Source of the DNA: a virus
Direction: 5' to 3' (one strand)
Length of the DNA: 64,000 nt
IMG/VR virus record: IMGVR_UViG_3300042453_005575
Coordinates: 1-64,000 of that record
Part shown: positions 18,214 to 27,070 of the stretch, one piece after another
Position numbering within the stretch: the stretch's first letter is position 1
How the letters are laid out: each line of letters starts with the position of its first letter
Made by a program: the position numbers and the translations under genes
The notes under the pieces: model-generated
Told to the model about the DNA's origin: nothing
Database searches by the model: none
Seen by the model: only the letters and a program-made list of their open reading frames with translations

Positions 18214-18491
18214 TGATTACATACAAACCGCCAGGCAAGATTAAAATTTCAAAAGAGCGTAAAGTGGACATTATAGACATACTCGATGATATTATTGGAG
18301 ATATAGCGAATGATGCTTTTTTTAACCCCAAACTATCAGTTAATGACTCTAACTATGAGAATATCGCAAATCTCAACGATATCCACCGTGAGCTTCAAGG
18401 AATAGATTTTATTGCTGTAGAACTCCAGAAACTTAAAATCGAACGCACCAAAGAAGCTAACAATTTACTTAAAAAAATAATTAAAAAATGA
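18213..18491 (+). CDS. Small hypothetical protein
   Basis: A 92-residue, charged, helical protein; family not recognised. A clear GGAGGA lies eight bases before the ATG, unusual for this genome. It is the first full gene after the giant RNA. The C-terminal third is Lys-rich with heptad-like spacing (VELQKLKIERTKEANNLLKKIIKK), compatible with a coiled coil or nucleic-acid contact. It overlaps the next gene by four bases (ATGA), so the two are translationally coupled. Confidence 0.65.
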   Translation: MITYKPPGKIKISKERKVDIIDILDDIIGDIANDAFFNPKLSVNDSNYENIANLNDIHRELQGIDFIAVELQKLKIERTKEANNLLKKIIKK

Positions 18492-18823
18492 CTAATTATA
18501 CATTTGGCGTTATAACAAAAATTCCTTCATACAAAGAAGGCGGAAACCTCTATAGTTCTCTGATGGTTAACGAAGAAAAACAAGAAGATGGTTTTGAATC
18601 ATATAGAGAACTTAATGATGAAGACGAAGATGTAGAAAGTAGAGATAATGCAAATTTCATATGGGCACGAAGACCTACCTTTGAACTGGGAGAGATTTTA
18701 ATTCTCGACGGTGAGTATGGAAGAGAAGTTTGTGGAAAAGGGAGAAAACCCTCTAAATGGGCCGTAGAATGTATATATTTTTCGGATCTCGAAACCGCTG
18801 TTGAGCGAGCTAAAAATCTATAA
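18488..18823 (+). CDS. Small acidic hypothetical protein
   Basis: A 111-residue protein starting in an ATGA overlap with the previous stop. The middle is acidic (residues 37-52, including NDEDEDVESRD), followed by a predicted beta region with FELGEILILDGEYG. Family unknown. A 46-base AT-rich gap separates it from the following gene. It shares direction and spacing with the other small genes here; no regulatory signal is visible. Confidence 0.6.
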   Translation: MTNYTFGVITKIPSYKEGGNLYSSLMVNEEKQEDGFESYRELNDEDEDVESRDNANFIWARRPTFELGEILILDGEYGREVCGKGRKPSKWAVECIYFSDLETAVERAKNL

Positions 18824-18869
18824 TTAAATTAAAGTTGTAATTAGTAATTTTAAACCAAATAAAAAATAA

Positions 18870-19394
18870 ATGGGATACACACACTATTGGACATTTAATC
18901 CAGATGAAATTGAATCTACCACCGAACTTCGAAAGAATTTTTTGGAAGCATCGCGCCTTGTTCGCAGAGGCTATCTCGCAATCAAGAACAATCCATCCCT
19001 CCACGAAGGAATTGCAGGAGGGGGTTATGACAACGAACTCTGCGAAATCAGAGGAGGGATGGGGACAGGTAATCCCGTTTTCAACGAATCTGAAATCTGG
19101 TTCAACGGAGAGGAAAAATCTGGATTGAGCCATGAAACATTCCACATTCAAATGCAAAAACCTATGAGGGACTTTTGCAAGACCGCAAGAAAACCATACG
19201 ATATTCTTGTGTGTTATGCACTTCTATGTTTTGACCATGTGTTCGATAACAAATTGGTATTTCATTATTCCAGCGATGGAGACAATTACGATTGGAAAGC
19301 GGCATATCGCTTTGCGAGGGAAGTGGGAGGTTTTGAACCTAAAATGTTTGAGGAGGGAATACGAAATCAATTAGCAACAAAACAATTAGAATAA
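18870..19394 (+). CDS. Phage protein of the MGYTHYW type, unknown function
   Basis: A 174-residue protein beginning M-G-Y-T-H-Y-W, an N-terminus that recurs in many phage and plasmid proteins of unknown role. His, Trp and Cys residues are well spaced, with central NNELCEIRG- and ETFHIQ-like strands, but no known catalytic motif. It heads a run of three genes (to 20477) that prefer ATT/ATC over ATA for Ile, unlike most of the window, which hints at separate origin. Confidence in the gene is high, in function none. Confidence 0.75.
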   Translation: MGYTHYWTFNPDEIESTTELRKNFLEASRLVRRGYLAIKNNPSLHEGIAGGGYDNELCEIRGGMGTGNPVFNESEIWFNGEEKSGLSHETFHIQMQKPMRDFCKTARKPYDILVCYALLCFDHVFDNKLVFHYSSDGDNYDWKAAYRFAREVGGFEPKMFEEGIRNQLATKQLE

Positions 19395-19401
19395 CAATAA
19401 T

Positions 19402-19974
19402 ATGCCAAACTGGTGCAACAACACAATTCAATTTGAAAGCAGAAAACCTATTCGGGATTTCCTTTCACCATACCTTAATAAACTGGAAGATGGAGGATAT
19501 GAATTTGATTTCAACAAGATCATTCCAGTTCCAGAGGATTTGGTAATCACTTCAGCCCCCGGCACAAAGGACGAGGAACTTCAAGCAAAATACAAAGCAA
19601 ATACCAAAAAACACGGATATGCGAATTGGTATGATTTTTGTATAGAAAGGTGGGGAACCAAGTGGAATGGTAGCGGAGACTTTAGCCATGATGACAAGGC
19701 ATTTATATTTGAAACGGCATGGAGTCCATCACTACAAATCACAGCAGAAATCGCAAAGCAATTACCAGATGATGAAATGCTAATTCACAATTACATTGAA
19801 GAAGGCATGGATTTTTGTGGCAAGTTTGTTGCTGGCAATCTTGGTAGGGACGATGAATTCTATAATAAAATCTCCGATGCTCCCCAATCATTGAAGGATG
19901 AACTTGGATACGAGCCTTGGGAGGAAGAAGAACTTGACGAGGATGAGGATCTGGTGGAAGATTCAAAGCCATGA
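19402..19974 (+). CDS. Api92-like (DUF1281-type) ferredoxin-fold protein
   Basis: A 190-residue protein starting M-P-N-W-C-N-N, the hallmark N-terminus of the Api92-like family seen in phages and plasmids. The family also shows the central W-Y-D-F-C...W-G-T-K-W block, present here at residues about 73-88, and the ETAWSPS segment. The fold is ferredoxin-like; biochemical function is unknown. The C-terminus is very acidic (EEEELDEDEDL). It overlaps the next gene by four bases. Neighbour and codon use tie it to the 18870-20477 trio. Confidence 0.8.
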   Translation: MPNWCNNTIQFESRKPIRDFLSPYLNKLEDGGYEFDFNKIIPVPEDLVITSAPGTKDEELQAKYKANTKKHGYANWYDFCIERWGTKWNGSGDFSHDDKAFIFETAWSPSLQITAEIAKQLPDDEMLIHNYIEEGMDFCGKFVAGNLGRDDEFYNKISDAPQSLKDELGYEPWEEEELDEDEDLVEDSKP

Positions 19975-20477
19975 CACCATACAAACACACCCAATCAAGC
20001 CAACCCAAGTGGGGTGGTATTCCAGAAGATTACATCGCATTACATGACTGGTTTGATGAAACCAAACAATATACAGGTGATTGGACACATCGTGCGTTGC
20101 GCCATCATTCAGCAGGAGTGCAATGGGCGATCAACGAATTTGGACACACCATTGAAAATTCCAAGGGACAAAAAATCCCAACAAAATTACTTGCAGAACA
20201 GCACTTGATGGAGGATTATGGATTCATTCCAACTCCCAAGGATTACCTTTCACCACTCATTAAAAATCCAGAGAAGTGGATGCTGATGGTGGGGGAAACA
20301 AACCAAACAACAAACATTAGAAATAAAATGAAAATCGAAATACCAGACAAACTCATTTTAGATATTAAAACAGCTTGTCATGGATATGACATACCAGAAA
20401 CTCATCAAGAAATAGAACAAACGATTCAATCTATTTTAACCGCATGGATTGAAACAGAAAAAAACAAATCATGGTGA
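19971..20477 (+). CDS. DUF6915-like protein
   Basis: A 168-residue protein with the pattern DYIALHDWFDETK, RALRHHSAG, EFGHTI and EQHLMEDYGFIPT (residues about 20-85), which matches the DUF6915-type family of phage and bacterial proteins. The conserved His residues suggest metal binding, but no activity is established. ATG overlaps the previous stop. The last 50 residues (after KWMLMVGET) are not typical of the family and look like an appended helical tail. Immediately downstream lies the second structured RNA. Confidence 0.72.
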   Translation: MTPYKHTQSSQPKWGGIPEDYIALHDWFDETKQYTGDWTHRALRHHSAGVQWAINEFGHTIENSKGQKIPTKLLAEQHLMEDYGFIPTPKDYLSPLIKNPEKWMLMVGETNQTTNIRNKMKIEIPDKLILDIKTACHGYDIPETHQEIEQTIQSILTAWIETEKNKSW

Positions 20478-20483
20478 GCAACT

Positions 20484-20848
20484 CTACCTCTCAGTTAGAC
20501 CTAAAACTGAGTCTCTATATAAAAGAGATATAGGAAATTTCGTGATAGTTAATGGGTTGCTTCACGAAATTTTTCCTTAAAACAGAGTATGGGTTTCTAG
20601 AAGACATCCTAAAGCCGAGTAAGCTAAAACTTCTAGACAGGTTTGGTGTTCTGTGTTAAATTGAATTGTTTCAATCACACAGCCTCTTGAGGCGCAACTG
20701 CAGAGGTCCTAATTGCGATGAAAACACCAACTTTTAATTTGAGGTAACCACGAACCCACTGGTAATAGGCATTATACGAAAATGGAAAGTTCGTATGAGT
20801 AAGTCCTGCCTCAAAACTCCTATTACACGTTTTGCGTGTATTAGGAGT
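20484..20848 (+). ncRNA. Second structured noncoding RNA, type unknown
   Basis: A gene-free stretch with many stable helices: CTCAGTT/AACTGAG (about 20496-20517), GAAATTTCGTGA/TCACGAAATTTT (20534-20545 with 20562-20573), TCTAGAAG/CTTCTAGA (20596-20603 with 20630-20637). A multi-helix domain is closed by TTGGTGTT/AACACCAA (20643-20650 with 20723-20730) and encloses CTGTGT/ACACAG. It ends in a 14-pair hairpin with one mismatch (20816-20848). No promoter copy like those at 15283 or 16929 is present, so it may be made as the 3' part of the upstream mRNA. No known class was recognised. Confidence 0.55.
20816..20848 (+). terminator. Long hairpin ending the second structured RNA
   Basis: ACTCCTATTACACG (20816-20829) pairs with CGTGTATTAGGAGT (20835-20848), one T:T mismatch, loop TTTTG. 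The downstream tract is only moderately T-rich, so it could be a terminator or a 3' stability element. Confidence 0.5.
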
Positions 20849-20901
20849 TAGAATAAGCATTAATTGTAGATTAAAATAATTTTTTTGTTTTTAGCTAGCA
20901 G

Positions 20902-20993
20902 TATATTTCCGCGACCTCATAAATTTTATACTACTATATTCGAGTAATTTCGATATAGACAGCTCATATACTTTTATGAGGTCGCGAAAGTAT
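20902..20993. terminator. Extended inverted repeat between convergent transcripts
   Basis: CGCGACCTCATAAA (20910-20923) pairs perfectly with TTTATGAGGTCGCG (20973-20986), and pairing continues outward for about six more pairs. A nested stem CTATATTCGA/TCGATATAG sits inside. The repeat lies between the + strand RNA and the end of the minus gene at 20994, so a bidirectional terminator is most likely. The T-rich side follows it on the + strand. The gap 20849-20901 holds nothing else recognisable. Confidence 0.55.
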
Positions 20994-22289
20994 TTATTCT
21001 TTTATCGCAGTAATTTTAACATCATGACACGTCAGCTGTATCATGGTAAGCAATTGGCTTATGTATTTTTCATTTATAAATGGAATACCTATACCTAAAC
21101 TTAAAAACTTTTGTCGGATACCTTTGGAGAACAGATGCCTTGATACAAAATATTTATCTTCCATTTCAAAAGGAATCGCAATTTTTTCAAAATATATCAT
21201 CCCGCACCAGACAAACTCTTCGTCTCCATTTTTTGTTGTAATTTTTTTGATTTCGCTGATGTCCAAAGTAAAATTCGTTAGCTGCTCCTCTTCATTTCGC
21301 TTTATTAGGAAATAAGCTTTATCGCGTTTTACATAGGTCTTTCCTTGTACATTGAACTGATGTTCTCGAGTTTTCATCCAGTAAGGCATTAATTTCTGGT
21401 TTGAATTTTTTTCTAGCTCTTGAACTTGCGAATAATTCAGTAATGCTACATGATTTTTTAAATCTTCGGATCCCATTTTTCCTAGCATTAGATCAACGAT
21501 GCTTGTTTTGAACTTGGATTTAGAAGCTTCGCTCCATATTTTTATGAGTTGCTCGGTACCCAGCATGTCTGATATACCTACAGCTTTTTCTGTGTTCCAG
21601 TAGTCATTTTTATAGTTCCATGTGTTCCCGGGTTTGACTTTTAACTCATTGAAATCCCGTAGTATTTCAACACCAGATTTTCCATACCAACCGTACTCAC
21701 CGTTCATAAATACAAGTTCTCGTGTATGTATATCGTTTAATTTAGCTAACTCCAACGTACATATATGCTTAGGCGAGCTAAAAGAAGGTATTACAATAGT
21801 TTTTTTATATTTGTATTTATTCTCTAAATTCAACTTAGGGAAAGCTTTCATAACTTTTTCTGTTAAGTAGCCTATCTCATTTGCAATTAAATAAGGCATT
21901 CCCATGTCAACCAGGATATCTTTAAAGTAAGTGACTTTATCAAAATTTCTTGCTCTGGCAACCTGGGCTTCTTGTTTACTTAATAGCCAAACAGATTGAA
22001 AAGTCATTATACGGGTTTGATTTTGGTATAACTTTTTTTCAGCATATTCAGAATATGGAAGATTAAAGTCAAAACAATCAGAAAAATCTCTACATATAGT
22101 GCCATATAGCTTAGGCCAATCATCGATCGGAAAAAAATCAAAAATATTCCCGATAAAATCTTGCGTTTTTGATTTAGCGTACCAGCCAAACAAAGGTAGT
22201 CTTATAAAATCGTATTCCGACGTATGCATACCCAACTTTGATACCACGCTTGGTAGGTTTATTTTACTATTGAATGTATTCAGTAACAT
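20994..22289 (-). CDS. Hypothetical protein on the minus strand
   Basis: A 431-residue protein of unknown function, one of only two confident minus-strand genes. It is rich in aromatic residues (PLFGWYAKSK, EYGWYGKSG, FVWCGMIYF) and looks like a soluble multi-domain protein. I see no Walker, zinc-finger or nuclease motif. Its ATG is 20 bases from the divergent ATG at 22310, so the two genes share a very short promoter region. Its mRNA ends at the inverted repeat 20902-20993. A replication-associated role is possible but unsupported. Confidence 0.75.
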   Translation of the reverse strand: MLLNTFNSKINLPSVVSKLGMHTSEYDFIRLPLFGWYAKSKTQDFIGNIFDFFPIDDWPKLYGTICRDFSDCFDFNLPYSEYAEKKLYQNQTRIMTFQSVWLLSKQEAQVARARNFDKVTYFKDILVDMGMPYLIANEIGYLTEKVMKAFPKLNLENKYKYKKTIVIPSFSSPKHICTLELAKLNDIHTRELVFMNGEYGWYGKSGVEILRDFNELKVKPGNTWNYKNDYWNTEKAVGISDMLGTEQLIKIWSEASKSKFKTSIVDLMLGKMGSEDLKNHVALLNYSQVQELEKNSNQKLMPYWMKTREHQFNVQGKTYVKRDKAYFLIKRNEEEQLTNFTLDISEIKKITTKNGDEEFVWCGMIYFEKIAIPFEMEDKYFVSRHLFSKGIRQKFLSLGIGIPFINEKYISQLLTMIQLTCHDVKITAIKE

Positions 22290-22292
22290 AGT

Positions 22293-22298
22293 TATAAT
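22293..22298 (+). promoter_or_regulatory. -10 box in a 20-base divergent promoter region
   Basis: TATAAT at 22293-22298 ends eleven bases before the ATG at 22310, giving an expected leader of about five bases. On the other strand TTATAAC lies just before the ATG at 22289. Both promoters must reach into the coding region of the opposite gene. Confidence 0.4.
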
Positions 22299-22309
22299 GA
22301 GTGTAAATT

Positions 22310-23362
22310 ATGAAATTAGCCTTCGACCAGCAAACAGACTATTCAAATAAAGAATTATATGGCATGTTTGTCAATATAGATCTTCCAGAGTATGTTAAGA
22401 CCGCTAACCTTGACGACAGTTTAGAATTAAGTAATTTACCAAAAACAGCTTTTGCGGATTCTGATAGATGTATATATCCCATTAATACTCCTGCTCGTGT
22501 TTATGTTTCTAATGCTTACTTTATCAATAAAAAGGCTGATATCTCCAAACTATACGGTGAAAGTTACACAAGTCAATTGGAAAACAACATAAAAGAAGCT
22601 GCGTCTATATTCGGGATTACTGAGGACTTGGAAAACTACTCCAGTTCTTTCAACGAGAAAATTGCTGAGGATTACCCTGAGCGTTATTTGACTGAGTTTA
22701 ATTTTGGTGAAAATTCTTTAATCCAACTTTATCCAGTCAAGACAGCTTCGGACTTAACCGAATGCGCCACGCATTTTGTTAAAAATATAAAAAATTATCC
22801 GTTTGATGTGCGTGTTAAAACCGCACAAAATATTGTTAAATTTGCTGAGGAGCTAGAGGTCGAAGATGTTCCTGAGTTGGTTATGAAATATGCCGGTCTT
22901 TATTACCCGGATCTTTCTAACCTCGGCGGAGAAATACGCCGGAGGGCAGCTAAGCTTACTAAAGAGGCTAATAAGAAAATTTACGAGGATGTAGCCAAAG
23001 ACATTTCTAACATGACCGAAATTTCAGAGGTTATGAAAATCGCGGAAGTGCTGTTTCATATTGAGAACATGGAAGGTCTTTATGACAAAACTGCGGTAGC
23101 TAATGTTTTAGGCGACCCTGTGGATTGTATCTTCACCCATTCTATCGAAAAAATTGCAGAAGATCTGGCTTTCATCGATATTCACGGAGATAAATATAAA
23201 GTCGAAGATTTAACAAAAATTAGTCGCGATAAATACGAGGAAGCTTTCGGGTTTGAATTAGACCCGGCCGATATTGAAAAGCTTGCAGAAATTCTTCCTA
23301 CAATGCCTCGTAGTGATGTAAAGTTATTCGAAGAAATCTCAGGCATACGACCTATCCGGTAA
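22310..23362 (+). CDS. Hypothetical protein, possibly virion-associated
   Basis: A 350-residue acidic, helix-rich protein; family not recognised. Residues 40-75 (KTAFADSDRCIYPINTPARV followed by SNAYF) give a distinct N-terminal domain. The rest is a series of amphipathic helices rich in Lys-Ile-Ala-Glu. A segment of this kind, KxAFADxxxRxFPI, also occurs near capsid and terminase genes in some large phages in my recollection, but this is weak. It is transcribed away from the minus-strand gene at 20994. Confidence 0.7.
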   Translation: MKLAFDQQTDYSNKELYGMFVNIDLPEYVKTANLDDSLELSNLPKTAFADSDRCIYPINTPARVYVSNAYFINKKADISKLYGESYTSQLENNIKEAASIFGITEDLENYSSSFNEKIAEDYPERYLTEFNFGENSLIQLYPVKTASDLTECATHFVKNIKNYPFDVRVKTAQNIVKFAEELEVEDVPELVMKYAGLYYPDLSNLGGEIRRRAAKLTKEANKKIYEDVAKDISNMTEISEVMKIAEVLFHIENMEGLYDKTAVANVLGDPVDCIFTHSIEKIAEDLAFIDIHGDKYKVEDLTKISRDKYEEAFGFELDPADIEKLAEILPTMPRSDVKLFEEISGIRPIR

Positions 23363-23442
23363 TTTAATAGCGGCGAATATTTTTGTTTTGGCTGAGTTAA
23401 TTTTATTTAGACAGCCTTCCAGAATCTGCTATATTTATATGC

Positions 23443-23991
23443 ATGAAGACGGCAAAAGAGATTTTAAAAGATGAAAAAGCTCCTGTAGTAGCTCTACTTT
23501 GGCTAGTGACCAAAGAATACGGAAAAGAGTGCTATGATTGGGAACCTGCCGTATTAAAAGCAGAGCTACAGGAAGATTTCAAATGCGAATTGTCCGATCT
23601 TCAATCAGATAAAATTCAAGCAGGGATAACGCTTCTTACTACAGAGCTATATGAAAATGATATAGCTGTTTTTGAAACATTGAATTATTTGTTTAATCAT
23701 CAATTAGACGAATTTGATATAATGAATCCTTTAGAGCCGGAAGAATTGATCTGCGGGCTCACAGAAGCATATCTAATACGAGGAGAAACTCTTAATTTTT
23801 CTCAAGAAATTAAAGTATACGCAGGGCTAATATTCCGTGATTATGGAATGTGCAAACCTCCAACACTATTCCCTTCGGCTATAATGCAAGAACGTGAAGG
23901 AAATGACGACGATAAAAATGCAGCTCTACAAGAACTATTTGATGAAAAAATACGTATAACAAAAGACTATTTATCTAAATGCACAAGTTAA
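23443..23991 (+). CDS. Hypothetical acidic protein
   Basis: A 182-residue acidic, helical protein of unknown function, 80 bases after the previous gene. The gap contains AT-rich TATATTTATATG directly before the ATG and could hold a promoter. It overlaps the AAA+ ATPase gene by 13 bases, which suggests they are made together. No motif is visible; Trp and Cys residues cluster in the first half. Confidence 0.65.
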   Translation: MKTAKEILKDEKAPVVALLWLVTKEYGKECYDWEPAVLKAELQEDFKCELSDLQSDKIQAGITLLTTELYENDIAVFETLNYLFNHQLDEFDIMNPLEPEELICGLTEAYLIRGETLNFSQEIKVYAGLIFRDYGMCKPPTLFPSAIMQEREGNDDDKNAALQELFDEKIRITKDYLSKCTS

Positions 23992-25157
23992 ACTCACCGA
24001 ATTTCATTACGCATGATTTTTATGAAAAACCGATGGGCTCTAGAGCTGTTAAAATAGAATATCTGTATAATAAACTGTTCGGTAAAATTCCTACTTTGGT
24101 AGGTTTCTCAGATCAATTCGAGCTATCTTCGCTTGAAGCTATTAATAAGCATTTCGACTTATTCAATGGAGATATGAGTAGAGTGGCTGACAAACTTTTG
24201 GAAGAGTGCGTCTGGGTAGGGAAGGAAGGCACTGTTTTTGCGGGCTGCTTGCTACTCACACAACACCGAGCTAATAAGATCGCCAGCGCCCCAGGTATAG
24301 GAAACATAGACTTAGATATACAAGATTTGATGGACGGCTTTATGAGTAGAAGCGAGTTATCCGATGGTATGCCTAATTCTGGAATGTATGTGTCATTGCG
24401 CGCAGCCTGCCATACAAAAGAGCAAGCTGCGGAGATAATAAAACTAATTGACGACTACAAAATAATTGAAAAAAGCAAAATATACATTTTATCAAACAAT
24501 TATGGAGATTTAGACCTAACAGCTTTGCCTATAGAGCCGCTTAACATAGATTTAAATTTAAACTACGGAGATAACTTCAAAGATTTCCACGAGCAATTAG
24601 TGCATAATTTAAACACTAAAACATCAGGATTATATTTATTTTATGGCGAGCCCGGGACAGGGAAATCTTCGTATATAAAACATTTATTAAATGGTGAGGT
24701 AAACCGTAAAATTGCATACATACCTATAAGTTTGGTTGACCGCCTTGTTTCTCCAGACTTCTTACCGCTGCTCATAGCAAATAAAGATTTAATTCTTGTT
24801 ATGGAAGACGCGGAAAAAGCACTGCTATCCAGAGATTCGGACGGGTCAAACACAGATCTAGTGTCGGCTATATTAAATCTGACTGATGGTTTTTTAGGGC
24901 AAGCCATGAACATTTCGATTATTGCCACTTTTAACACCGCTCGAGAAAAAATAGACTCGGCGTTGCTCAGGAAAGGAAGGCTTAAAATGAGTCATGAGTT
25001 TAAAAAACTACCGTTAAAAAACGCTAAAAGTCTTGCCGAGTCTTTAGGAGTGGCTAGTGACTTAATAGAACAAGATATGAGCTTAGCAGATATATATAAT
25101 ATCAACGAAGATACTGGCTATAAAACTGAAGAAAAGAAAAAGATCGGGTTCAATTAG
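23979..25157 (+). CDS. AAA+ ATPase
   Basis: A 392-residue protein with an N-terminal domain of about 200 residues without known motifs and a C-terminal AAA+ core. Walker A is GEPGTGKSS (residues about 222-230), Walker B ILVMEDAEK (about 270-278), sensor 1 IIATFNT (about 313-319) and an arginine-finger-like LLRKGRLK (about 328-335). The layout resembles the Bcs1/FtsH/Ycf46 side of the AAA family. Its role is probably remodelling of a protein or protein-DNA complex. It is tail-to-tail with TerL, overlapping by four bases. It is distinct in sequence from the Ycf46-like ATPase at 27570. Confidence 0.82.
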   Translation: MHKLNSPNFITHDFYEKPMGSRAVKIEYLYNKLFGKIPTLVGFSDQFELSSLEAINKHFDLFNGDMSRVADKLLEECVWVGKEGTVFAGCLLLTQHRANKIASAPGIGNIDLDIQDLMDGFMSRSELSDGMPNSGMYVSLRAACHTKEQAAEIIKLIDDYKIIEKSKIYILSNNYGDLDLTALPIEPLNIDLNLNYGDNFKDFHEQLVHNLNTKTSGLYLFYGEPGTGKSSYIKHLLNGEVNRKIAYIPISLVDRLVSPDFLPLLIANKDLILVMEDAEKALLSRDSDGSNTDLVSAILNLTDGFLGQAMNISIIATFNTAREKIDSALLRKGRLKMSHEFKKLPLKNAKSLAESLGVASDLIEQDMSLADIYNINEDTGYKTEEKKKIGFN

Positions 25158-26890
25158 AACACGACAGCACCGTCGTAAGGCTCTTCTCTGGCTGATGAAC
25201 TCGGCCCTAATAAGCTTGCATCACCTACAGTCATGTATGCTGCGCAAACAGCAAATACAAGGCTATGCATCGCATCATCAGGTTGCTTCGGGTTATGGTC
25301 ATATATGAGCTCTTGCCCGTACAAGCCGTCTCTGACTTCCATAAAAATATTCAAGATGTCTTGCATATAAACGGAAACATCTTCCCATCTAGGAAACAAT
25401 ATTTTACCTGCTTTGATTTGACGGATAACCAGAGAAATTACGTCAGATCTATGCAGTACCCACCTATTTTGTCTCCAGTCATAGACACCTGGCTCAAAAT
25501 GCTGTATCATCTTTGTTCTTCTATACGTAGCTAGCTGCGATCTTTGAGGGCTAGTTAATTCGCATAATTTAATACCTCGGATAGGGTCCGGGCCAGAGTC
25601 AGAAACACAGAAAGCATTAACACTGTTAGCTCGCAAAGCTATATCTTTTATGTGTGCTTCATGGTCATGCCCTCGGTATATTTTAGCGAAAAAAACCTCA
25701 TAAATTCCGTCTTCCCTCATTGCCCCCATCGTGGCGACAGTTCTTGACTGCAGCATCGATACACCCCAATCTATACCTACAGTGTACACTTTATATCTAC
25801 CTCTATTTTTTCCCAATATGTTTAAATTTCTTTCTTCGCTATCTTCGCTTTGGGGACCCAATACACACACTTTCCTTAATTCTTCTTCTGTTATTGGTTT
25901 TGTTCCGATATCAAAAGTAAGCCCGAATGTTTCATTCATCACTGTTTTTAATTCATATTTACCACTATGAACTTTTTCCCAAATTTCATGCCACTCTTTC
26001 TTATTTTCATTAAAGTGAGGTAGGATAGGCTGCGCTAGGTGATAACCAGTCATTAAAAAATTATTAGGGTTCATTGCCACCCACTCTCCTCGCTTTGCAT
26101 CCAGTAGACCGCCACACTTACTACAACTCAAGCCTTCTTTACCAATCATTTTCATAGGGTCATTACCTTCTGTTAAAGAATTCCAATGCCCGCACGAGCC
26201 GCATTTCATCATCCATTCTAATTGATTCGAAGACTTCCATAACTTATGTATTGTGTTCGTAGAATCTAAAGGAGTTCCTGCGAATATTTCACGTTTATAA
26301 GGCGACATTGCCATTGTTTCTTGAACAATCGGTATTTGGTCGTACTGGATGTCTTGAATTTCATCATATACAACACAATCAATCGCAGGACCACGAGTCC
26401 GAGTAGCGTCGTCTTTTACATATCTAAACAGCACACTACTCCGCGTATCATCAAGAATCTTTTCAAACACATCATTTTTAAACCAGCCTTTTACTAAAAG
26501 TTTTTTAATTTTAGGACTGTCAAATCTCGGAGGTATATAGTTACTTGAAAAATATTTAGTTGTTAGCTCCTGAGGCCCCACATACATCATCTTGAAATAA
26601 TTCCATCTAATTAAATTAAGACAAATAAAATTACTTAATAGTGTAGATTTTAAAGTTTTACGACTACACTTCAATAAAAGCTTTTGAGGCATATGATCGT
26701 AAATATGCTTCAGCATAGGGAAAGCAGTCAGACTCTGCAGTCTACCTTCGTTATCATAAAGATAATTCTCGACAAAGTGCGAAGGAGGCAGTACCGAAAA
26801 AATTAATTGTCGGGCAAGAAACGTGCTTTTAGGACTTTTCTTTCCTAAAAGTTTTTCAATAGTGTCTTTAATTTTATCATGGGCCATCAT
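25154..26890 (-). CDS. Terminase large subunit (GpA-type, with zinc ribbon)
   Basis: A 578-residue protein if started at the ATG at 26890; an in-frame TTG at 26926 would add twelve residues. The ATPase part has a Walker-A-like CSRKTLKST (residues about 75-83) and Walker B CVVYDEIQD (about 171-179). A CGSCG...CSKCGG zinc ribbon (about 231-262) interrupts the linker, as in lambda GpA-type terminases. The nuclease part has GIDWG, CVSDSG and PDDAMHS acidic motifs. It packages DNA into the prohead. Lying alone on the minus strand, far from the virion genes, is unusual. No small terminase subunit was recognised. Confidence 0.88.
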   Translation of the reverse strand: MMAHDKIKDTIEKLLGKKSPKSTFLARQLIFSVLPPSHFVENYLYDNEGRLQSLTAFPMLKHIYDHMPQKLLLKCSRKTLKSTLLSNFICLNLIRWNYFKMMYVGPQELTTKYFSSNYIPPRFDSPKIKKLLVKGWFKNDVFEKILDDTRSSVLFRYVKDDATRTRGPAIDCVVYDEIQDIQYDQIPIVQETMAMSPYKREIFAGTPLDSTNTIHKLWKSSNQLEWMMKCGSCGHWNSLTEGNDPMKMIGKEGLSCSKCGGLLDAKRGEWVAMNPNNFLMTGYHLAQPILPHFNENKKEWHEIWEKVHSGKYELKTVMNETFGLTFDIGTKPITEEELRKVCVLGPQSEDSEERNLNILGKNRGRYKVYTVGIDWGVSMLQSRTVATMGAMREDGIYEVFFAKIYRGHDHEAHIKDIALRANSVNAFCVSDSGPDPIRGIKLCELTSPQRSQLATYRRTKMIQHFEPGVYDWRQNRWVLHRSDVISLVIRQIKAGKILFPRWEDVSVYMQDILNIFMEVRDGLYGQELIYDHNPKQPDDAMHSLVFAVCAAYMTVGDASLLGPSSSAREEPYDGAVVF

Positions 26891-26941
26891 AAACGACCGA
26901 GCAGGTTGAAAAAAATCATACCGCAAGATACTGCAGTGAAT

Positions 26942-27043
26942 ATGTATCGCTTTCTAAGTAGTTCCATAGAGGCATTGCTCAGTATTACTAATCCAGTAAT
27001 GTCTGGCAAGAAAAAATGTTATCGTGTGTACAAAACTAAATAG
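26942..27043 (+). CDS. Possible 33-residue basic peptide
   Basis: A short frame in the 180-base divergent gap between TerL and the AT-hook gene, from ATG 26942 to TAG 27041-27043. It encodes a hydrophobic first half and a basic tail (GKKKCYRVYKTK). It has no Shine-Dalgarno and no recognisable family. It may be real or chance; the gap also has to hold divergent promoters. Confidence 0.28.
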   Translation: MYRFLSSSIEALLSITNPVMSGKKKCYRVYKTK

Positions 27044-27070
27044 TATTTTATCAGAGTATTATATAAACAT

